44,489 bases of DNA from Oscillospiraceae bacterium. GTDB taxonomy: Bacteria > Bacillota > Clostridia > Oscillospirales > Oscillospiraceae. The stretch spans positions 1 to 44,489 of the forward strand of contig WQXS01000015.1 of the NCBI GenBank assembly GCA_009784725.1. Reading direction: 5' to 3'. Shown here one piece after another: positions 17,623 through 24,335 of this stretch. Numbering within the stretch: the first letter of the stretch is position 1; each line of letters opens with the position of its first letter. Both the position numbers and the translations under genes were made by a program. The notes below the pieces were generated by a model. The model made no database searches. It was given only the letters and a program-made list of their open reading frames with translations, and was not told the DNA's origin.

Positions 17623-18097
17623 TGTTTCCCTCGTTTACTGCTGTATAAAATTCTTCTGTCATATCGCAGTAGTCACCTTTAACATCCAATTTATAGGTTT
17701 TTCCCCTAAAACTAACACCGCCATTTTCAAGACCTTTGCAACCAAAAAATGCGCCTTTTTCTACTGTTTTGAGATTATCAGGCAAAATTATATTTTTTAA
17801 GCCTTTACATCCTGCAAATGCAAATGTTCTGATTTCTCTCAAACCATTGCCAAAAGAGATATCCGACAAAACTTTATTTCTGCCAAAAGCATTTATATCA
17901 ATAACTATTAAGCTATCGGGAAGTATGACCTTTTCCAAAACTGTAATGTACAAAGAACCTTCAAATGCACTTTCAGCGATATAACTGATGCCTTCCGGTA
18001 CAGTTACAGTTTTAATATCTTTTGTTGTTTCATTTTCGTCGCAAAACTCTTCAATTGCATCAAAATTCCTATGTGTATCACCCGTTATATATACCAT
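17612..18097 (-). CDS. Chimera: metallophosphoesterase N-terminus plus leucine-rich repeats
   Basis: 161 residues. Residues 1-27 (MVYITGDTHRNFDAIEEFC and on) look like the start of calcineurin-like phosphoesterases, where GDTHG(D/N)F is the first metal-binding motif; here the Gly after the His is Arg10. From about residue 28 the sequence becomes BspA-type LRR_5 repeats: VTVPEGISYIAESAFEGS, VILPDSLIVIDINAFGRN, and IILPDNLKTVEKGAFFGCKG. The remaining phosphoesterase motifs are absent, so catalysis is unlikely. AGGAGG precedes the ATG. It overlaps the phosphatase gene. This is best read as a recombination product in which an enzyme start was joined to a repeat domain. Confidence 0.7.
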   Translation of the reverse strand: MVYITGDTHRNFDAIEEFCDENETTKDIKTVTVPEGISYIAESAFEGSLYITVLEKVILPDSLIVIDINAFGRNKVLSDISFGNGLREIRTFAFAGCKGLKNIILPDNLKTVEKGAFFGCKGLENGGVSFRGKTYKLDVKGDYCDMTEEFYTAVNEGNNDL

Positions 18098-18165
18098 TCA
18101 CACCTCCTGATTCTATTGCGATTATATTATATCAACTAAAGAGAAAGGTTACCGGCTATTGTTAT

Positions 18166-18315
18166 TCAAATAACTTTAAATTTTACCTTTACCTTTATCT
18201 TAACATCATTTTCGTTTTTGTTGCTACCTTTTCTTGTAGGCTTACCTGATAATGTTTTATTTACTAATGCCATATTATCATGTATTAGTTTAATAAGTAT
18301 TTCCATATTATTCAA
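18166..18315 (-). CDS. Small basic ORF, 49 residues, TTG start
   Basis: AAAGGAG lies 8 bases before a TTG at 18315 (an ATG follows three codons on). The product is Lys-rich, with a short amphipathic N-terminus (MEILIKLIHDNMALVN) and a Lys/Val tail (VKIKVKVKFKVI) that alternates charged and hydrophobic residues. No family is recognised. It runs in the same direction as, and 68 bp ahead of, the leucine-rich chimera. The ribosome site is the main support; the ORF may be fortuitous. Confidence 0.4.
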   Translation of the reverse strand: MNNMEILIKLIHDNMALVNKTLSGKPTRKGSNKNENDVKIKVKVKFKVI

Positions 18316-18645
18316 ATTTATCACTCCTTTTTAAGTTAATCAAATTATCTTTTCATATTCTTCATTTTAGAAGTCTCTCTCTTCTTCGGTTTCACCGGGG
18401 CGTCCACTCCCGCTCTCCATTTGGCGTTTCACCGCTATTTAGTTTTCAAAGTGTGGCAGCCTGCGTTGTTTCCGGTTCCGCTGTTACTTGTTTCCCGCTC
18501 CTGCTTTCAGCTGCATGCAGTAGCCTTATCTGTTTTCATAATAACAGGGAGCATGGGCGAAAAATCGACCATGCTCCCTGTTGTTGTTTTAACGGAGAAA
18601 ATAATATATAATCATAGTTGAAATAGCAGAAAGAAAAGAGAAACC
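18316..18645. other. 330-bp gene-poor stretch with one strong hairpin
   Basis: Between 18377 and 18540 the composition is less AT-rich than around it and both strands hold only short interrupted frames, as expected of decayed coding sequence or an untranslated RNA. The only clear structure is the hairpin at 18543-18582. No promoter of convincing quality was seen. Confidence 0.4.
18543..18582 (+). terminator. Strong hairpin with T-tail
   Basis: 14-bp perfect arms (AACAGGGAGCATGG and its complement) enclose a 12-nt loop, followed by GTTGTTTT. It is a good plus-strand terminator, but there is no plus-strand gene for 2.6 kb upstream, so it may end an unannotated RNA or belong to a mobile fragment. 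Confidence 0.65.
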
Positions 18646-19314
18646 ATGGGATATAAGTATGAGACGCATATGCATACTGCTGAGGTTAGTGCATGTGCGG
18701 TTAAGTTTGCGGCGCAGCAGGTTGCGGCGTATAAAAACAGGGGATATACGGGGATAATAATCACCGACCATTTTGTTAATGGTTATACTACGTGTCCTAA
18801 GGATTTACCGTGGGATAAGAAAATGAGGTTTTTTCTCACAGGATATGAAGAAGCGAAAAAAATGGGTGACGAAATTGGGCTTGATGTTTTTTTGGGGTGG
18901 GAGTATTCGATTAAAGGTTCTGATTTTTTAACCTATGGTCTGGGATTGGATTTTCTCCTAAAACATCCTAATGTAGATTTGCTAAAAATAGAAAAATACA
19001 GTGCGCTGGTGAGAGAAAGCGGCGGTTTTATTGCTCAGGCACACCCTTACCGTGATGAGTATTATGTTGAAAGACCATATCCGGTTGCACCGTATTTGAT
19101 TGATTCTGTGGAAGTAATAAATATAATGGACAGAAATGAATCAAATGAAAAAGCATTCAAATTTGCCGAAAAAAACAACCTGCCTATGCAGGCCGGCACA
19201 GATGACCATGGAAGAGGAAATAAAGCTTACAGCGGAATAATCCTGGAAAACAAAGCCGAAACAATTTTTGATATAATCAATGCGATTAAAAAGAAGGAAG
19301 TTAGTTTAATTTAG
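18646..19314 (+). CDS. PHP-domain metal-dependent phosphoesterase
   Basis: 222 residues. PHP metal-binding motifs are visible: H8-x-H10 in ETHMHTAEV, IIITDHFVNG near 41-50, AQAHPYRDEYY near 125-135 and AGTDDHGRG near 186-194. The domain hydrolyses phosphoesters with a trinuclear metal centre. The substrate is unknown; it is smaller than, and diverged from, the histidinol-phosphatase-like PHP protein at 29040-29846. A purine-rich stretch (AGAAAAGAG) serves as ribosome site. Confidence 0.8.
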   Translation: MGYKYETHMHTAEVSACAVKFAAQQVAAYKNRGYTGIIITDHFVNGYTTCPKDLPWDKKMRFFLTGYEEAKKMGDEIGLDVFLGWEYSIKGSDFLTYGLGLDFLLKHPNVDLLKIEKYSALVRESGGFIAQAHPYRDEYYVERPYPVAPYLIDSVEVINIMDRNESNEKAFKFAEKNNLPMQAGTDDHGRGNKAYSGIILENKAETIFDIINAIKKKEVSLI

Positions 19315-19336
19315 AAAAATAAAGTAATAATGTATA

Positions 19337-19400
19337 CATTGTCTCGCAAGCGAGACGTTGTAACAGCATCTAAATATGTCCATTGTCTTGCAAGCGAGAC
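19337..19400. repeat. Tandem pair of hairpin repeats
   Basis: Two copies of a 20-base unit starting CATTGTCT (19337-19356 and 19381-19400) lie 44 bp apart. Each contains a GTCTCGC-AA-GCGAGAC palindrome (the second with one T change). They sit in the 114-bp gap between convergent genes and lack a T-run, so they are not classic terminators. A fragment of the GACAGGGGAC family (reverse orientation, ACCGTCCC) follows at 19407-19414. Confidence 0.75.
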
Positions 19401-19428
19401 TTTGAAACCGTCCCTTTGACACTCAGCG

Positions 19429-19917
19429 TTATCCCCCGCAATCACTTGAGCTACTGCGTAAAATATCGAGGCCGTGTTCAATTGCGTCCAGTATTGCTGT
19501 TAAATTCTCAGAAGCTGCTTTGTGGCTTCCCGGCAGGTTGATAATTAATGATTCGCTGCGGATACCTGCCTGCTGCCGTGCTAAAATTGCACGGTTTGTT
19601 ATTTTAAGGCTTTGTGCTCTCATGGCTTCCGGGATTCCGGGGGTCATTTTTATACATACTGCCTCTGTCGCTTCGGGTGTAACATCCCGTTTTGAAAAAC
19701 CTGTCCCGCCTGTAGTGACCACCAATGCAATATCCAGCTCGTCAACGCACATTATAAGCTCACTTTCAATAATATCCTGCTCATCCGGAACTATCGAAGT
19801 ATACTCAACATTATATCCTGCACCGGTAAGCAAATCCGCTACAGCAGGTCCGGAAAGGTCTTCGCGCACGCCTTCAAAGCATTTATCACTCACGGTAATA
19901 ACCGAAGCTGTGTACAT
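19429..19917 (-). CDS. Molybdopterin-binding protein, MogA/MoaB family
   Basis: 162 residues of the molybdopterin adenylyltransferase fold. Motifs are VITVSDKCFEGVREDLSGP at the N-terminus, VVTTGGTGFSKRDVTPEAT (~86-104) and IINLPGSHKAASENL near the end. The family adenylylates molybdopterin before metal insertion. AGGAAG precedes the ATG. The other cofactor genes (moaA, moaC, MOSC) are 11 kb away in the minus-strand cluster, and no molybdenum enzyme is visible in the window. Confidence 0.88.
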   Translation of the reverse strand: MYTASVITVSDKCFEGVREDLSGPAVADLLTGAGYNVEYTSIVPDEQDIIESELIMCVDELDIALVVTTGGTGFSKRDVTPEATEAVCIKMTPGIPEAMRAQSLKITNRAILARQQAGIRSESLIINLPGSHKAASENLTAILDAIEHGLDILRSSSSDCGG

Positions 19918-19999
19918 ATGTATTACTTCCTTAATCTAATTATGGTATTATTTAATTGTATTTTATCAGGAAGAAAGCAAAAAGCAAGAGGAGTCATTA

Positions 20000-21256
20000 G
20001 TGGAACCGGAAAAAGAAAAACCTGTAAAAAAGCAAATAAAACCGATTACAAAATTTATATTGATAATTTGTATAGCCCTTATTGCAGGGCTTTTAATCGG
20101 CACGGCATTCTTAGTCCACCACATAAATCAGGTAAATACAGAAATAAAACTTCACATGGAGAATTCTGTTAAAAATATAAATAGTAGCTTTTCAAGTATT
20201 AAAGAAAAAGCAAAAAAAGCAGTCATGTTTTATGAAACAATAAAAAGAGCAGAAGACTTAGCAGAAAATCAAGACTATGAAACAGCAATACTTTTTTATG
20301 AAAATGCAAAGCAAGCAGCTGCAGAGTTGTCATTTTCCGGCGGAATAAGCTATGCTGATGAGGGTATAGCAGAAATGCAAAACCGTATAATAGAAGCAAA
20401 ACGGGCAGAAGCATCAGACTTATTTATGCAGGGTAACCGGAATATAAATAACGGTGAATATACACAAGCATTGGAGTATTATATTGATGCGTTAGAAATT
20501 TATCTTGAAATAAATGACGAACACGGTATTAGTAATACTTTGGAAAGAATAGAATTTACAAAGGAGAAAATATCGGAATCAGAGGACAATCAATTAACCG
20601 ATATTGATGGTGACCAAGCAGGGCAGGACGAAGATAGCTCTTCGGGTACACTATCAGATGAAGCTATGTCAAATTATGAACACAACATAAACATTGAGTT
20701 TGATTTACAAAAATTAATCGACAACCAAAAAATCAGACCTGCGAATCAGATAAAAATGGGTTCAACCGAGGGTATGAATGAAGGCTGGTATAACGGCTGC
20801 GGTTGGATAGCAACATATAATGCGCTGCTTATTCTTGGAAAACCAATACATCCTGCAGAAATTGTAAAACATTTTGAAGAAAACGCAGGAACTGTTTTTG
20901 GAGGGGTTTTCGGTACTTATCCAAACGCAATCGATGCTTATATTAAAAGTTTTGGATATAACACAACCCATACGGTTTTCCCGCAGATATCATTAAATAT
21001 TGATGAAACGATTAAAGCTTCAAAGGTTGCCATTCTTGCATATCTGCATACAAGCGCCGCACACTATGTAACGATAGAATACAGAGAGGATATTGATAAG
21101 TTCGTTGTTTATAATGACGGCTCCGCACGGGTTTATTCGGAAAACACAGGCTCTCGGGAAGAAACCGAAACAGGAGCGGCAATTGATTCTGTTAATTCCT
21201 TTATAAATAACACTTCGGGTATTCTGTTTTCATTTTCGCTAATTGTTGTAAGTTAA
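20000..21256 (+). CDS. Membrane-anchored TPR protein with C39-like peptidase domain
   Basis: 418 residues from a GTG at 20000, with GAGGAG 6 bases upstream. A short basic cytosolic N-terminus precedes one membrane segment (~19-41). Two TPR-like helical hairpins follow (~81-110 and ~137-180, ENQDYETAILFYENAKQA and GEYTQALEYYIDALEIY), then an acidic linker (~195-225). The C-terminal domain resembles the C39/papain-like fold: Cys267 in NGCGWIATYNALL, His355 in AAHYVTIEY and Asn372-Asp373. The orientation suggests an extracytoplasmic peptidase or a peptide-binding relative. It could process or sense peptides, but the partner is unknown. Confidence 0.65.
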   Translation: MEPEKEKPVKKQIKPITKFILIICIALIAGLLIGTAFLVHHINQVNTEIKLHMENSVKNINSSFSSIKEKAKKAVMFYETIKRAEDLAENQDYETAILFYENAKQAAAELSFSGGISYADEGIAEMQNRIIEAKRAEASDLFMQGNRNINNGEYTQALEYYIDALEIYLEINDEHGISNTLERIEFTKEKISESEDNQLTDIDGDQAGQDEDSSSGTLSDEAMSNYEHNINIEFDLQKLIDNQKIRPANQIKMGSTEGMNEGWYNGCGWIATYNALLILGKPIHPAEIVKHFEENAGTVFGGVFGTYPNAIDAYIKSFGYNTTHTVFPQISLNIDETIKASKVAILAYLHTSAAHYVTIEYREDIDKFVVYNDGSARVYSENTGSREETETGAAIDSVNSFINNTSGILFSFSLIVVS

Positions 21257-21274
21257 TAAAAATAAGTGTATAAT
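21246..21274 (+). promoter_or_regulatory. Candidate promoter before the DivIC-like gene
   Basis: TTGTAA (21246-21251), 17-bp spacer, TATAAT (21269-21274), 38 bp before the ATG at 21313. The -10 is perfect and the -35 partial. The upstream gene ends 18 bp before the -10. Confidence 0.5.
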
Positions 21275-21312
21275 TATAGTGGCGTATATATTCAAGATTG
21301 GGGAAGAGTATT

Positions 21313-21594
21313 ATGTCATCTCGCTCGAGAATAATCACTATAATCATTATACTGGCACTTACTGTATATGCAGGAATAAGCCTGTATAACTTTTGGGGAC
21401 ATCATGTTGAAGTCCTCGAATCATTACACGAAGCAAGAAGAGAAGCGGCCGAGCTGCAGCAGAAAATCGCCGATTTGGAATATATGCTTGCAAATATTGA
21501 TGACCCTGACGTTATGCGGCGTATTGCAGAAGAAATTTTAGGTCTTGTTTCACCCGATGAGCTTTTAATCACCGACGGAGCAGGTGCTGACTAA
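21313..21594 (+). CDS. Septum formation initiator, DivIC/FtsB-like
   Basis: 93 residues from ATG 21313 (a TTG at 21298 is possible but unsupported). A single membrane segment (~7-27) is followed by a coiled coil (~33-62), then DDPDVMRRIAEEILGLVSPD, the conserved end of DivIC/FtsB/FtsL-type proteins. Such proteins hold the FtsQLB-type division complex together at the septum. The small size and architecture fit; assignment to DivIC versus a paralogue is uncertain. Confidence 0.8.
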   Translation: MSSRSRIITIIIILALTVYAGISLYNFWGHHVEVLESLHEARREAAELQQKIADLEYMLANIDDPDVMRRIAEEILGLVSPDELLITDGAGAD

Positions 21595-21633
21595 CAAAAT
21601 TGCGAAGATACTTCAAGTAACGGAGCGCAAAAT

Positions 21634-22689
21634 ATGTATGAAACCGGTATAAAAAGTAAAGAGAGAGTATCGCATAAAATAAAACCACCCGGAGCATATC
21701 CCGAAAGCCGGCCGGGTTTTACGGATATAATCGGTACAATTAATAAAGCAGAAAATGCCTTTAAAGAACCTCATTATGAACTAATAGCACCTGACAAATT
21801 GGTAGACGGAGAAAAGAAAAACAAACAAAAAAAATCATCAAAAGAAGAAAATCAGGTAAAAGAAAAAACACTTGACGAGCTGCTTGAGGATTTAGACTCC
21901 CTTGTTGGTCTTGATAATATAAAACAAAATGTAAAAAGCCTTATTAATTACGTAAAAATACGAGATTTACGGGAGGAAAACGAACTCCCAAACCCGCCAT
22001 TATCGCTTCATATGATATTTACCGGAAATCCCGGTACCGGAAAAACAACGGTAGCGAGAATATTATCCGAGCTTTACAAAGCAATCGGGGTATTGTCGAA
22101 AGGTCAGCTTGTTGAGGTTGACAGAAGCGGTCTTGTAGCAGGTTTTGTCGGGCAAACAGCAATTAAAACATCGGATGCGGTATCCGATGCTCTCGGTGGT
22201 ATACTTTTTATTGATGAAGCATATGCCCTGGCTCCGGAAGCGGGAGCAAGCAATGATTTTGGCAGAGAGGCAATAGAAACACTAATCAAACTGATGGAAG
22301 ACAACCGCAACGACCTGATAGTAATTGTTGCGGGATATAATGAACCGATGGAACGGTTTATTGCTTCAAACCCGGGACTGGAATCCCGTTTTAACAGGTA
22401 TTTTATTTTTGAAGATTATAACAGTAATGAACTTTTTGATATATTTGATACAATGTGCAGGCAAAGCGAGTATATTTTAACAGATGATGCAATAGAATAT
22501 GCCCGGGAATACTTCAACAGGATTTATGAAACCCGGGATAGTAACTTCAGTAATGCGAGAAATGCGCGCAATTTCTTTGAAAATATTGTTTCGGTACACT
22601 CCGACAGGATATCATTAATAAACGGTCATACAAGAGACGATTTAATAACGGTAATACTTAGCGACCTTGAAATAGCAACAGAAGCATAA
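21634..22689 (+). CDS. AAA+ ATPase, SpoVK/CbbX type
   Basis: 351 residues. An unstructured, lysine-rich N-terminus (~1-85) precedes a CbbX/SpoVK-type AAA+ module: LVGLDNIKQNVKSLI, Walker A FTGNPGTGKTTVAR (~130-140), Walker B GILFIDEAYALAPE (~190) and sensor/arginine-finger region SNPGLESRFNRYF. The family remodels proteins; SpoVK is needed for spore maturation in Bacillus, and relatives act elsewhere. It lies 39 bp after the DivIC-like gene. Whether this cell forms spores is not shown. Confidence 0.85.
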   Translation: MYETGIKSKERVSHKIKPPGAYPESRPGFTDIIGTINKAENAFKEPHYELIAPDKLVDGEKKNKQKKSSKEENQVKEKTLDELLEDLDSLVGLDNIKQNVKSLINYVKIRDLREENELPNPPLSLHMIFTGNPGTGKTTVARILSELYKAIGVLSKGQLVEVDRSGLVAGFVGQTAIKTSDAVSDALGGILFIDEAYALAPEAGASNDFGREAIETLIKLMEDNRNDLIVIVAGYNEPMERFIASNPGLESRFNRYFIFEDYNSNELFDIFDTMCRQSEYILTDDAIEYAREYFNRIYETRDSNFSNARNARNFFENIVSVHSDRISLINGHTRDDLITVILSDLEIATEA

Positions 22690-22728
22690 ACAATTTATAT
22701 AATATTGTGTAACCAAAGGGAGGTCATT

Positions 22729-23682
22729 ATGGCTCACGGTAAGGATGTAAAAATCATATGTGGCAACTCCAATAAACCTTTTGCAGAGGATGTATGCCGC
22801 AACATTGGAGTACGCCTCGGCAACGCTGTTGTTTCCACATTCTCGGACGGGGAAATTGCGGTATCGCTGAACGAAACGGTACGGGGTTCGGATGTGTTTA
22901 TCATTCAATCAACCTGTACTCCGATTAATGACCATCTGCTGGAAATGTTAATAATGGTGGACGCATGCAAAAGAGCATCGGCAAGCAGGGTTACATGCGT
23001 AATGCCATATTTCGGGTATGCAAGACAAGACCGGAAAGCAAAAGCACGTGACCCGATATCTGCAAAGCTTGTTGCAAACCTTATTACATCCGCAGGTACA
23101 GACAGAGTGCTTACCATGGATTTACATGCTGCGCAAATTCAAGGCTTTTTTGACATTCCCGTTGATAACTTACTTGGCTCGCCGTTATTTGTGGATTATT
23201 TCCATAAAAAATTCAAAGGTGACAATGATACAGTTATTGTATCACCGGATATAGGTTCGGTTGCAAGAGCAAGAGCATTTGCGCTAAAAATGGGGCTTGG
23301 GCTTGCAATAATCGACAAACGCCGTGAAAAAGCAAATCAGGCAGAGGTTATGAACATTATCGGCTCCGTTGAAGGAAAAAGAGTCATTTTATATGATGAT
23401 ATGGTTGATACTGCAGGCAGCCTGTGTGAAGCCGCAAAAGCACTTGCTGAAGTAGGCGGGGCGGTTGAGCTTTATGCTTGTGCAACTCATGGAGTATTGT
23501 CGGGTAATGCAATAGAAAAAATTGAGCAAAGCGTTATTAAAGAAGTTATATTTTCCGATACAGTTCCGTTTACAAGAGACCAGCCCTGTGACAAAATTAA
23601 GTACCTTACAGCGGCACCGCTATTTGCAGAAGCGATTAACCGAATTTTCGAAGAGGTTTCAATTTCAACATTATTCAGATAA
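22729..23682 (+). CDS. prs: Ribose-phosphate pyrophosphokinase (PRPP synthetase)
   Basis: The ATG at 22729 follows GGGAGG by 6 bases; the frame opens at GTG 22705 without a site. 317 residues. Motifs: CGNSNKPFAEDV, the DLHAAQIQGFF metal/ribose loop, and the PRPP loop VILYDDMVDTAGSL (~218-231). It makes PRPP from ribose-5-phosphate and ATP for nucleotide, histidine and tryptophan synthesis. prs then pth is a common Firmicutes neighbourhood. Confidence 0.96.
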   Translation: MAHGKDVKIICGNSNKPFAEDVCRNIGVRLGNAVVSTFSDGEIAVSLNETVRGSDVFIIQSTCTPINDHLLEMLIMVDACKRASASRVTCVMPYFGYARQDRKAKARDPISAKLVANLITSAGTDRVLTMDLHAAQIQGFFDIPVDNLLGSPLFVDYFHKKFKGDNDTVIVSPDIGSVARARAFALKMGLGLAIIDKRREKANQAEVMNIIGSVEGKRVILYDDMVDTAGSLCEAAKALAEVGGAVELYACATHGVLSGNAIEKIEQSVIKEVIFSDTVPFTRDQPCDKIKYLTAAPLFAEAINRIFEEVSISTLFR

Positions 23683-23687
23683 ACCAT

Positions 23688-23724
23688 GTCATTGCGAACA
23701 GGATAAAGATTTTTCCGCAATGAC
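23688..23724. repeat. Short hairpin repeat between prs and pth
   Basis: 9-bp arms, GTCATTGCG (23688-23696) and CGCAATGAC (23716-23724), enclose 19 nt. This type of TGTCATTGCG palindrome is a frequent interspersed repeat in bacterial genomes. It has no T-run and probably folds in the prs-pth transcript. Confidence 0.7.
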
Positions 23725-23744
23725 GGTTAGGACACAAACCTGTT

Positions 23745-24335
23745 ATGTTTTTTAGAAGGAATTTTTCACCTGTATCATGGATAGCCGTATTTTTGGGAAA
23801 TCCCGGTTTACGTTATGAAAATACAAGGCATAATGCCGGATTTATCTCTGCGGATATTATTGCAAGTGAGCTTGGTATAAAAATTAACCGTGTAAAATTC
23901 AATGCTTTAACAACTCCTGCCAAGCTTGGCGGTCAGCAGATTTTAATGCTCAAGCCGCAGACATATATGAACCTCAGCGGGAACTCTGTAAAGCAGGCAA
24001 TGAGATATTATAAACTACCGCTTGAAAGAGTAATTGTAATATCCGATGATGTATCACTTCCTGCAGGCAAGTTGCGTGTCCGGCGCCGCGGCTCGGCAGG
24101 CGGGCATAATGGATTAAAGGATATTATTGCAAAATGCGGCGGTGAAGAATTTATACGGATAAGAATCGGGGTCGGAGCTCCGGAGCATGAAGATTATGAC
24201 ATGGCATACTGGGTGCTTTCAAAGTTAAATACTGAAGACAGAAAGCTCATCAAAGATACAGCGTTAAAAGCAGCGGCAGCTTTGGAAATGATTATCATGC
24301 GCGGCATAGAAGAAGCAATGGCGGAATTTAATTAA
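23745..24335 (+). CDS. pth: Peptidyl-tRNA hydrolase
   Basis: 196 residues. The catalytic His is in YENTRHNAGF and the Asp in VIVISDDVSLPAGKLR; MLKPQTYMNLSGNSV and GSAGGHNGLKDI are family signatures. It recycles peptidyl-tRNA dropped by ribosomes. The start carries a short extension (FFRRNFSPVSWIAVFLGNPG) relative to the E. coli protein, as in some clostridial homologues. The stop codon TAA overlaps the mutS ATG by one base (TAATG), indicating coupled translation. Confidence 0.94.
   Translation: MFFRRNFSPVSWIAVFLGNPGLRYENTRHNAGFISADIIASELGIKINRVKFNALTTPAKLGGQQILMLKPQTYMNLSGNSVKQAMRYYKLPLERVIVISDDVSLPAGKLRVRRRGSAGGHNGLKDIIAKCGGEEFIRIRIGVGAPEHEDYDMAYWVLSKLNTEDRKLIKDTALKAAAALEMIIMRGIEEAMAEFN

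Noticed and set aside
19407-19414. Terminator for the PHP gene at the tandem hairpins
   Set aside because: The hairpins lack a following T-run in either direction.
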